12,099 nt of DNA. Origin: Bacteroidales bacterium (lineage in GTDB: Bacteria > Bacteroidota > Bacteroidia > Bacteroidales > ML635J-15). The stretch is taken from contig JALOAQ010000090.1 in the NCBI GenBank assembly GCA_023228725.1, positions 1 through 12,099 on the forward strand, written 5' to 3'. This document shows, piece by piece, positions 6,701-12,099 of the stretch (positions are counted from its first letter, which is position 1; each line of letters starts with the position of its first letter). The notes under the pieces are model-generated. The model had not been told where the DNA came from. It worked only from the letters and a program-made list of their open reading frames with translations, and searched no databases. Position numbers and translations under genes: made by a program.

Positions 6701-7532
6701 AAACAAAATAATAAGAAAACTGCGAATAATTATGAAATTCGTGAGAAAAAAGAGAACTTAGCGAAAAATTAAGCGAATGAGGTCCGTCTGCATAAAATAA
6801 GATATAATCACCTTCATCAAAAACAGAATTAGAATTAGCATCTATTTTAAGCAAAGGTCTTTCAGGTAAATCATCAGCCAGTACTTGCCCGGCAGTTTTA
6901 GGCAACATACCTCCGTAACCAAACACGCCAATACTTGTAAAATTTGAAAAACCCATTTCTTTTAATTGGCTATAAGTTAATTTATAAACCCCAGGGTTTT
7001 CAACTTTAATTTTCACCCATTTCCCACTTGCCAATTTTGAATTTGCAGCATAAGTACTTTTAGATTTTTTCTCGTCAATAATTTTATAATTAATTTTATA
7101 CTCAAATCTTACTAATTTTTCCAATTCATTAGTATTTGGATTTATTCTTAAAGGTAAAACTTCGAATGATAAAAAATTTTTCTTTCTAAACTTAGAACTC
7201 CAAGCTTTTGTTTGAAATAAATTTGTAAGATTAGTTAAATTATTAACATTTTCATAATCAGACTTATTAACAGCCTGATAATCAACAAAAATCTCATCAA
7301 TAGAAATTATATCTATATTATTATTAATAGGTAGTCTTTTATAATATACCGGTAGGTCATCAATAGATCTTAGATTAGAATTTAAAAAAAATAAAATATT
7401 TGTAATATTTTTATCGTTATAATAAAAAGTTTTATTATCTTGCCAATTAATTGAGTCGGAAATTAAAATATTTTGAGATGCTAACAGATTACTAACAAAA
7501 AAATAACCAAAAAACAGTATGTATTTTTTCAT
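3717..7532 (-). CDS. porU: PorU, T9SS sortase (C25-family cysteine peptidase)
   Basis: PorU is the cell-surface sortase-like enzyme of the T9SS. It removes the C-terminal signal from cargo delivered by PorV and couples the cargo to its lipopolysaccharide anchor. I start it at ATG 7532 (1271 residues) because this gives a clean signal peptide MKKYILFFGYFFVSNLLAS. The upstream in-frame TTG at 7559 only adds a poly-Phe run. The PorU-type N-terminal region includes KVENPGVYKLTYSQLKEMGF and GVFGYGG. The gingipain-like catalytic domain follows, with His781 in NWIGHGN and Cys815 in TATCEFSPFD, both intact. From about 1175 a C-terminal domain begins with NYPNPFS and ends with GKGVYIYKVQV and a lysine-rich tail. 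This is the FlgD/Ig-like T9SS CTD fold, which PorU is known to retain. It is somewhat longer than the P. gingivalis protein. It is divergent from the porP-gldJ block and upstream of porV. Confidence 0.95.
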   Translation of the reverse strand: MKKYILFFGYFFVSNLLASQNILISDSINWQDNKTFYYNDKNITNILFFLNSNLRSIDDLPVYYKRLPINNNIDIISIDEIFVDYQAVNKSDYENVNNLTNLTNLFQTKAWSSKFRKKNFLSFEVLPLRINPNTNELEKLVRFEYKINYKIIDEKKSKSTYAANSKLASGKWVKIKVENPGVYKLTYSQLKEMGFSNFTSIGVFGYGGMLPKTAGQVLADDLPERPLLKIDANSNSVFDEGDYILFYADGPHSLNFSLSSLFSHEFHNYSQFSYYFVSDKGSFKAPTKINSANNFDKTVTTYDDYLFLEKDSINLINSGRTWFWREFDYYLNHEFNLNVKNISLSDTAIVKVNLAARSFVESSFKLLINGINQGNINIASVSNSTTDVFARQNIQNNIFKVLPSSENFNFKLSYVKTTTNSKGWLDNISVQVRRKLSLTNSGFLVFRDTKSVEADKNSKFIVSGANSSSLIWDITDRFNVKQISSSITDNKLSFIAQSSELREYLAFDYKANFPSPIYSASDDIGLIENQNLHSHQAVDLVIVSPKEFMSQAREIKDIHEQYDGMSVIIVDPEKIYNEFSSGTPDVSALRNYMKMLYDRANPNNIPENLLLLGNGSYDNMSKDSKVSNHILTYESENSLSPTLSFVSDDYYVFLDDGEGGFLGTHDMDMGVGRIPVKNSKEASDFVKKLREYYQPISYGNWKNNILLVADDAENGEIIHQIQSNTLASQLENDFPNFNIEKLFLDDFEQISTVEGHRYPDVNQAITDFIHNGSLVVNWIGHGNDKSWAHERALTLNMIKTWKNGPKYPIFVTATCEFSPFDNHNIVSGGEEVLLNPVGGGIALFSTTRLAFSSSNANLSYKFYKNIFKTDEKGKVNTLGMSVALSKNQQGADSNKRVFAFLGDPALRPSVPEYHAFTTKINGIDVNSFTDTISAMEKVVFEGVIKNAEGNLAENFNGSIFPVVYDKRLAYTTRGNDGFQPLEYTAQKNIIFKGNASVVNGKFKFEFIVPVDIAYFYDKGKVSYYSHNNFNLEANGYDDSFIIGGSSNNAIFDNEGPEIELFMNDDNFISGGITDENPVLYAKFFDESGINTVGSGIGHDITMLIDGKTSDAVVLNKFYESNKDDYKSGEIKYPLSDLELGPHSISLKAWDVLNNSNEVVTDFIVANSSELFIDNLFNYPNPFSTYTEFYFDHNQPFIDLKVIIQIFTVAGNHVRTIETNMLNTGFRSQAIPWDGKDEYGDKIGKGVYIYKVQVKSPNGNNIDKFEKLVILN

Positions 7533-7589
7533 AAAAAAAAATAATTTAAAAAAAAACAAAAAAAAAGCTCTAAATATTTTCTAAAACGA

Positions 7590-7597
7590 CAAAATTA
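7590..7597 (-). promoter_or_regulatory. Candidate -7 element for porU
   Basis: The minus strand reads TAATTTTG here, a perfect TAnnTTTG match, about 58 bp upstream of the porU ATG. No good TTG-type -33 element is seen 17-23 bp further upstream, so the call is tentative. It lies in the intergenic space shared with the divergent porP-like gene. Confidence 0.42.
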
Positions 7598-7617
7598 GTT
7601 TAATATTGTAAATTATT

Positions 7618-7648
7618 TATTGTATTAATGAAAAATTTATTATAATTG
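7618..7648 (+). promoter_or_regulatory. Candidate promoter for the porP-like gene
   Basis: TATAATTG at 7641-7648 matches TAnnTTTG with one mismatch, and TATTG ending at 7622 supplies a TTG 18 bp upstream. Transcription would start near 7655, about 18 nt before ATG 7673. It would be back to back with the porU promoter candidate. Confidence 0.35.
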
Positions 7649-7672
7649 CGCATTGTAGATAAGATAAACACT

Positions 7673-8659
7673 ATGGTTAAACATTTTATATTAATATTAA
7701 GTGCCTTACTACTAAGTAGTTTGACTGTTTTAAACGCACAAGATGCACATTTCACTCAATTTTATGCTAATTCGCTTTATTTGAACCCTGCTTTTGCGGG
7801 TGCGGAGCGATGTCCTAAAATTAGCCTTAATTATAGGAATCAATGGCCGGCCTTAGGACCTACCTATGTAACCTATAGTGCATCTTATGATCAGCATTTA
7901 AATGCACTTCAGGGTGGAGTTGGTTTACATTTATTAAATGATGTACAAGGTGGAGGAGTTATAAATACCACTATGATAAGCGGTATGTACTCTTACACTT
8001 TGCCGGTAACACGAAGCTTTTTTATAGCAGGAGGCTTTGAAGCATCTTTTATAATGAAGTCTATAAACTGGGATTTTATTTTTCCAAATATGATTCATCC
8101 ATTATATGGGCCGATTTATGCTTCCTTAGAAAATCCTGATATAATTAATAATCAGCGTAATTATGTTGATTTTTCAGCTGGATTAATTGCTTTTAGCGAA
8201 AAAACATTTTTTGGAGTTGCAGTACATCACTTAACTCAACCATCAGAATCATTTTTACGTGGAAGCGATGCAGTTTTGCCCAGAAAACTAACAGTTCACT
8301 TTGGTACAGAAGTTAATTTGAATAGTAGTAGTTTTCGTAGAGGCGAGTTAAAAATTGCACCACAGTTATTGTATCACCAGCAAGGTCAGTTTCAATTATT
8401 TAACTGGGGTTTATATGTTTCGAGACGTGGAATTGTTGCAGGATTTTGGGCTAGACAAAACTTCAACTTCAATTACGATGCATTTATAATGTTAGTTGGT
8501 TACAAACAAGACAATATAAGATTTGCCTATAGTTATGATTTAACTGTCTCGAATTTAAGAAATTCAACTTATGGAGCTCACGAGGTTTCTGTAGCTTATA
8601 CTTTTGCTTGTCATGTAAAAGATAAGAAGTTCTCCACAATAAGTTGTCCTATGTTTTAG
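7673..8659 (+). CDS. PorP/SprF-family T9SS outer-membrane protein
   Basis: The family consists of outer-membrane beta barrels linked to the T9SS. PorP contacts the GldK/GldN ring, and SprF paralogues help secrete particular adhesins. The product from ATG 7673 is 328 residues with a signal peptide MVKHFILILSALLLSSLTVLNA and a mature start QDAHFTQFYANSLYLNPAFAG, the hallmark of the family. CPKISLNYRNQWP follows, then repeated aromatic-rich strands (for example GVGLHLLNDVQGG and YVDFSAGLIAFS). The C-terminus ends in SCPMF. Cysteines occur at ERC near the start of the mature protein and twice near the end, so a disulfide is possible. A longer start at TTG 7646 would put nine charged residues before the signal peptide and is unlikely. 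It lies 34 bp upstream of gldJ and is probably co-transcribed. Which paralogue it is cannot be told from sequence alone, so no symbol is given. Confidence 0.9.
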   Translation: MVKHFILILSALLLSSLTVLNAQDAHFTQFYANSLYLNPAFAGAERCPKISLNYRNQWPALGPTYVTYSASYDQHLNALQGGVGLHLLNDVQGGGVINTTMISGMYSYTLPVTRSFFIAGGFEASFIMKSINWDFIFPNMIHPLYGPIYASLENPDIINNQRNYVDFSAGLIAFSEKTFFGVAVHHLTQPSESFLRGSDAVLPRKLTVHFGTEVNLNSSSFRRGELKIAPQLLYHQQGQFQLFNWGLYVSRRGIVAGFWARQNFNFNYDAFIMLVGYKQDNIRFAYSYDLTVSNLRNSTYGAHEVSVAYTFACHVKDKKFSTISCPMF

Positions 8660-8693
8660 TTATTAATTAAGAATTGTATAAAATTTATATGAT

Positions 8694-10673
8694 ATGAAAA
8701 CAAATACTTTATTTATCTTAATAATTCTTGCTACTTCAATTTTAGTTAGCTCGTGCAAAAAAGAGGTATCTAATACTACTGGTTGGAATTACAGAGACCC
8801 TAACTTTGGTGGTTTTGAAAATCATCCTGGCTATGAACAAGAAACTGGCCCGGGTTTAGTATTTATAGAGGGAGGTTCTTTTGCTATGGGAAGAGTTGAG
8901 CAAGATGTTATGTTTGATTGGAACAATATTCCACGCAGAGTAACTGTTTCATCATTTTATATGGATGAGACTGAAATAAGAAACCTTGATTATAGAGAAT
9001 ATTTATACTGGCTTTCTTATGTTTATGAATCTGACTACAGATTTTTATATAGAGAAGCACTTCCCGACACACTTGTTTGGAGAGAGCGTTTAGCGTATAA
9101 CGAACCAATGGTTGAACTTTATTTGCGTCATCCTGCTTATGAAGAATATCCGGTTGTTGGTGTAAGTTGGCAACAAGCCTCAAAATACTGCGATTGGCGT
9201 ACAGACAGAGTAAATGAATTAATTCTTAGAAGAGAGGGAATTATTGACAAATATTTAGCACCTCAAGACCAAGCAAAACATTTTAATCTAGATGCTTATT
9301 TGATTTATGCAGAAAATTTAGATTTATCTATTGATGAAACAGGAAGAGGTCCTGACGGTAAAGTGCAAAATTTATATGTTGATCCTGCTGTTTTAAAAGC
9401 AGGCAAAAAAGGTGGAAAAGTAAATACAGGTGATGATAGACGCTGGGTAAGAATGGATGATGGAATATTTTTACCAAGATACCGCCTACCAACCGAAGCT
9501 GAATGGGAATTTGCTGCATTAGCTCATATTGGCAATCATTATAAAGAAAGAATTTATGAAAGAAGATTATATCCTTGGAATGGACATTATATTAGAAATG
9601 ATACTCGTGGCGTTGAAAGAGGTTTAATGATGGCAAACTCTATGAGAGGTCGTGGCGATAACATGGGAGTTGCAGGTGCATTAAATGATAAAGCAGATAT
9701 TACTGCTCCAGTTCGCTCTTATTGGCCAAATGAATATGGATTATATTGTATGGCAGGAAATGTAAATGAATGGGTGATGGATGTTTACAGAGATTTAACT
9801 TTTGAAGACATGGAAGAGTTTAGACCTTTTAGAGGTAATCTTTACACAGACTATCAATTATTAATAGATCCAAGAAGTGGTGATATTGAATTAACTCCCG
9901 AAGCAGAGAATTATTTTGATTATACTGGAAAAATACTTAGAAAACCTGTTAGAGACGAAGCTTGTTTTAGTCGCGAAAATTATACTACAGCAGATAATAA
10001 AAATTATTTAGACGGCGATTTAGAATCATTAATACCACAAATGGGAACTTCCGAAGATTATTGGACAAAAGATGAAAGATTTCAAGAGAGGGTTTCTAAC
10101 CAAACTAAAGTATATGACCCTGTAAGTGAAGAGCTAACAGCTGAAAATGTTGGACTGATATATCCTGGCGCAACTCTTATGTCTGGAGGAAACGAAGTTT
10201 TATTACCAAACGGAATAAAAGTTGATTTAGTAAATAAAACTTATATTTTACCAACAGGACATGAAAAAACAGGAGATGGAACAATCATGATGCCTGACGG
10301 TTCCACCATTTTACCAGACGGACAATTGCAATTAGCTGATGGAAGTATTATTTATCCTGACCAATTTTTTAGAAAACGTACGAAAGATATGTATCAAGAA
10401 GGTGAATGGGGTGAATATGGAGAATGGGGATATGGACAATTTGACCCCGCTAATCCAAAAATCAATAAAGGAAATAGCCCACAACTAAATAAAGCAATGT
10501 CGTCATTAGTAAGCGATAGGTCTAGAGTTTTTAAAGGAGGTTCTTGGAAAGACAGAGCATATTGGTTGGTACCAGGTACTCGTCGCTTCCTTGATGAGAA
10601 AATGGGAAGAGCAGATCTTGGCTTTAGATGTGCTATGGACAGAGTTGGTAGTCCAATACAATCTAAAAAATAA
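8694..10673 (+). CDS. gldJ: GldJ, gliding/T9SS lipoprotein with SUMF1 (FGE-sulfatase) fold
   Basis: GldJ is an outer-membrane lipoprotein needed for gliding in Flavobacterium, where it affects the stability of other Gld proteins. A lipoprotein signal peptide ends in a lipobox with Cys21 (LVSSC-KK). The GldJ-typical start is TGPGLVFIEGGSFAMG, then DWNNIPRRVTVSSFYMDETE and YPVVGVSW. SUMF1 motifs follow: RLPTEAEWEFAA (about 263-274), GNVNEWVMDVYRD (about 354-366) and, close to the C-terminus, RVFKGGSWKDRAYW and LGFRCAMDR. The fold resembles formylglycine-generating enzyme, but the Gld members are taken as structural. At 659 residues it is longer than the roughly 560-residue Flavobacterium protein. 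Part of the extra length is a Gly/Asp-rich stretch at 487-558 placed before the last SUMF1 segment. GldK is the main alternative; the N-terminal motifs favour GldJ. Confidence 0.88.
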   Translation: MKTNTLFILIILATSILVSSCKKEVSNTTGWNYRDPNFGGFENHPGYEQETGPGLVFIEGGSFAMGRVEQDVMFDWNNIPRRVTVSSFYMDETEIRNLDYREYLYWLSYVYESDYRFLYREALPDTLVWRERLAYNEPMVELYLRHPAYEEYPVVGVSWQQASKYCDWRTDRVNELILRREGIIDKYLAPQDQAKHFNLDAYLIYAENLDLSIDETGRGPDGKVQNLYVDPAVLKAGKKGGKVNTGDDRRWVRMDDGIFLPRYRLPTEAEWEFAALAHIGNHYKERIYERRLYPWNGHYIRNDTRGVERGLMMANSMRGRGDNMGVAGALNDKADITAPVRSYWPNEYGLYCMAGNVNEWVMDVYRDLTFEDMEEFRPFRGNLYTDYQLLIDPRSGDIELTPEAENYFDYTGKILRKPVRDEACFSRENYTTADNKNYLDGDLESLIPQMGTSEDYWTKDERFQERVSNQTKVYDPVSEELTAENVGLIYPGATLMSGGNEVLLPNGIKVDLVNKTYILPTGHEKTGDGTIMMPDGSTILPDGQLQLADGSIIYPDQFFRKRTKDMYQEGEWGEYGEWGYGQFDPANPKINKGNSPQLNKAMSSLVSDRSRVFKGGSWKDRAYWLVPGTRRFLDEKMGRADLGFRCAMDRVGSPIQSKK

Positions 10674-10690
10674 ATAAAAATCTCATAACT

Positions 10691-10728
10691 TAAAACCCCA
10701 ATATTTGGTTTGGGGTTTTATTTTTTTT
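10691..10728 (+). terminator. Strong intrinsic terminator-like hairpin between gldJ and murF
   Basis: A perfect 11-bp stem TAAAACCCCAA / TTGGGGTTTTA (10691-10701 with 10710-10720) encloses an 8-nt loop and is followed by eight Ts (10721-10728). This is a textbook Rho-independent terminator 17 bp after the gldJ stop. The murF ATG begins at 10729, the base after the T-tract. The only sequence between the gldJ stop and the hairpin is AT-rich and has no clear promoter. Confidence 0.85.
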
Positions 10729-12021
10729 ATGATATCAATTGAAAAAATATACAGTTTATTCAAAAAAAGTAGCGGAATAAATACTGATAGTAGAGTAAAA
10801 CAAAAAAACGCCTTATTTTTTGCATTAAGTGGTGAAAATTTTGATGGAAATAAATTTATTGAAACTGCAATAGAAAATGGCTGTATTGCTGCAATTTGTT
10901 CAAATAAAAATTTAGCTAATAATGAAAATATATTTTATGTAAACGATACTTTAAAAACACTTCAAGAATTAGCAAATTATCATCGTAAATTATTGAAAAT
11001 TCCAATAATAGCTATAAGTGGCACAAATGGAAAAACTACTACTAAAGAATTAATTTCAACAGTTTTAGCTCAAAAATATAGAATAGCATACACAAGCGGA
11101 AATAAAAATAATCATATTGGAGTACCTCTGACTATCTTGTCAATGAACCGCACAGTTGATATTGGCATAGTTGAAATGGGAGCAAATCATCAAGGCGAAA
11201 TAAAAACTTTATGCGAAATAGCCGAACCAAATTATGGAATTATCACTAATGTAGGCAAAGCACATTTAGAGGGCTTTGGAAGTTTTGAGATAGTAAAAAA
11301 AACTAAAGCCGAATTATATGATTATTTAAAACAAAATAATGCCGAAATTTTTATTAATGCTGATAATAATCAGTTGCTTGAAATGCTTGGAAATTATTCT
11401 GCAGTGAAATATGGCATAAACACTAACTACTATTGCACAGGTCATTATTTAGAACATTCTTTACAAGCATCGGTTAAGTGGACTTGTGAAAATGAAAAAG
11501 GTTTTGCAAAATCAAATTTAATTGGTGATTATAATTTTGAAAATATTTTAGCCGCAATAACAATTGGAAAACATTTTAAAGTACCCGGAACTGCAATTGA
11601 TAACGCAATTGTGTGCTACTTTCCTAGCAATAATAGATCGCAATTAGTAAAAACAAATAGAAATAACTTAATCTTAGATTATTACAACGCAAACCCAACA
11701 AGTATGGAGCTTGCAATCAAAAATTTTGAAAAAATAAAGGATAAAAATAAAGGACTTATTTTAGGCGACATGCTTGAACTTGGTAAAGATTGTGAAATTG
11801 AGCATAAAAAACTTTTAGACTATATTTCAAACAAAGATTTTACAAAAATTTATTTAATAGGTTCTTGTTTTTATAAATTTAAAGAAGAATACAGATTTAA
11901 CTTTTTCCCTTCTGTAGAAAAGTTTGCAAAACATATTGTAAAAAATCCGGAAACAGGAAGATTTTTTCTAATAAAAGGGTCAAGAGGCATTAAACTAGAA
12001 AAATGTACTGATTATCTTTAA
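10729..12021 (+). CDS. murF: UDP-N-acetylmuramoyl-tripeptide--D-alanyl-D-alanine ligase (MurF)
   Basis: MurF is the cytoplasmic Mur ligase that adds D-Ala-D-Ala to the UDP-MurNAc-tripeptide, the last soluble step of peptidoglycan precursor synthesis, using ATP. From ATG 10729 the product is 430 residues, normal for the family. The N-terminal UDP-MurNAc domain shows INTDSRVKQKNALFFALSGE. The ATP-binding loop is GTNGKTTTKE (Gly98 to Lys102 and on). Further Mur-ligase motifs are GNKNNHIGVPLT, VEMGANHQGEI, ITNVGKAHLEGFGS with the lysine in KKTKAELYDYL, DYYNANPTSM in the C-terminal domain, GLILGDMLELG and IKGSRGIKLE. A start at TTG 10705 would lie inside the terminator hairpin and is rejected. The gene sits behind that hairpin, so its expression depends on readthrough or an undetected start. 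Confidence 0.96.
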   Translation: MISIEKIYSLFKKSSGINTDSRVKQKNALFFALSGENFDGNKFIETAIENGCIAAICSNKNLANNENIFYVNDTLKTLQELANYHRKLLKIPIIAISGTNGKTTTKELISTVLAQKYRIAYTSGNKNNHIGVPLTILSMNRTVDIGIVEMGANHQGEIKTLCEIAEPNYGIITNVGKAHLEGFGSFEIVKKTKAELYDYLKQNNAEIFINADNNQLLEMLGNYSAVKYGINTNYYCTGHYLEHSLQASVKWTCENEKGFAKSNLIGDYNFENILAAITIGKHFKVPGTAIDNAIVCYFPSNNRSQLVKTNRNNLILDYYNANPTSMELAIKNFEKIKDKNKGLILGDMLELGKDCEIEHKKLLDYISNKDFTKIYLIGSCFYKFKEEYRFNFFPSVEKFAKHIVKNPETGRFFLIKGSRGIKLEKCTDYL

Positions 12022-12099
12022 GCTTTATTCTTTTTACTGCCTTTATATATAGAATATTTATGTAAGCGGCAATCTAAATTTCCATTAAATAATTGTAGT
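12018..12099 (-). CDS. Possible C-terminal end of a convergent gene (partial)
   Basis: On the minus strand one frame is open from the window edge to a TAA at 12020-12018. It encodes about 26 residues including LDCRLHKYSIYKGSKKNK. Its stop overlaps the murF stop by two bases, as often seen at convergent gene ends. The composition (basic tail, no stop across the interval) suits a real C-terminus, but I do not recognise the family and the length is too short to decide. Confidence 0.33.
   Translation of the reverse strand, partial: LQLFNGNLDCRLHKYSIYKGSKKNKA

Noticed and set aside
7533..7559. Upstream TTG start for porU
   Set aside because: It adds only a poly-Phe/Leu run from a poly-A/T tract and spoils the signal peptide. 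ATG 7532 gives a clean one.
7646..7672. Upstream TTG start for the porP-like gene
   Set aside because: It adds a charged segment before a complete signal peptide and overlaps the best promoter candidate.
10705..10728. Upstream TTG start for murF
   Set aside because: It lies in the loop and stem of the terminator hairpin, and the added residues come from its T-tract. MISIEKIYSLF from 10729 fits the family start.

Overview
The window is AT-rich DNA from a member of the Bacteroidota (Bacteroidetes). The assignment rests on a core type IX secretion system (T9SS) and gliding gene set (PorU, PorV, a PorP/SprF protein, GldJ). It is supported by Bacteroidetes-type promoter motifs (TAnnTTTG) and by the lack of clear Shine-Dalgarno sequences. 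I cannot name a genus.

Region 1 (1-1482) is an accessory scar. A 26-codon N-terminal stub of a type I restriction subunit HsdR (118-195) and a C-terminal stub of a type I methylase HsdM (about 1270-1482) flank a repeat-and-transposase insert. The insert holds two direct 66-bp units on the left (195-326) and a solo Y1/HUH transposase (356-808). Next come two inverted-orientation repeat hairpins (816-897) and a run of 66-bp units (912-1270). Every full unit carries two small hairpins, one with the core GCCCTGAAAGGGC. The layout resembles REP/REPIN elements and their cognate REP-associated tyrosine transposase (RAYT). Homology to HsdR stops, and homology to HsdM starts, at the outer edges of the arrays.

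Region 2 (1558-3617, minus strand) is a tight three-gene unit read porV > ispF > thioredoxin-like gene. The gaps are 2 and 0 nt, and a good promoter match lies just upstream of porV. It joins an outer-membrane T9SS shuttle protein to an isoprenoid (MEP) pathway enzyme and a small redox protein.

Region 3 (3717-7532, minus strand) is porU, the T9SS C25-family sortase, with catalytic His and Cys motifs and its own C-terminal domain. PorU and PorV work together at the cell surface: PorV carries T9SS cargo and PorU cleaves the C-terminal signal and transfers the cargo to its anchor.

Region 4 (7673-12021, plus strand) is divergent from porU and reads porP/sprF-like > gldJ > murF. A strong intrinsic-terminator-like hairpin sits between gldJ and murF, and its T-tract directly abuts the murF start codon. 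A possible minus-strand gene tail reaches the right edge (12018-12099) and overlaps the murF stop.

The T9SS block looks like ordinary vertically inherited core genome. The novelty lies in the left 1.5 kb, where a repeat/RAYT system has replaced most of a restriction-modification locus, and in some regulatory and domain details of the core genes.
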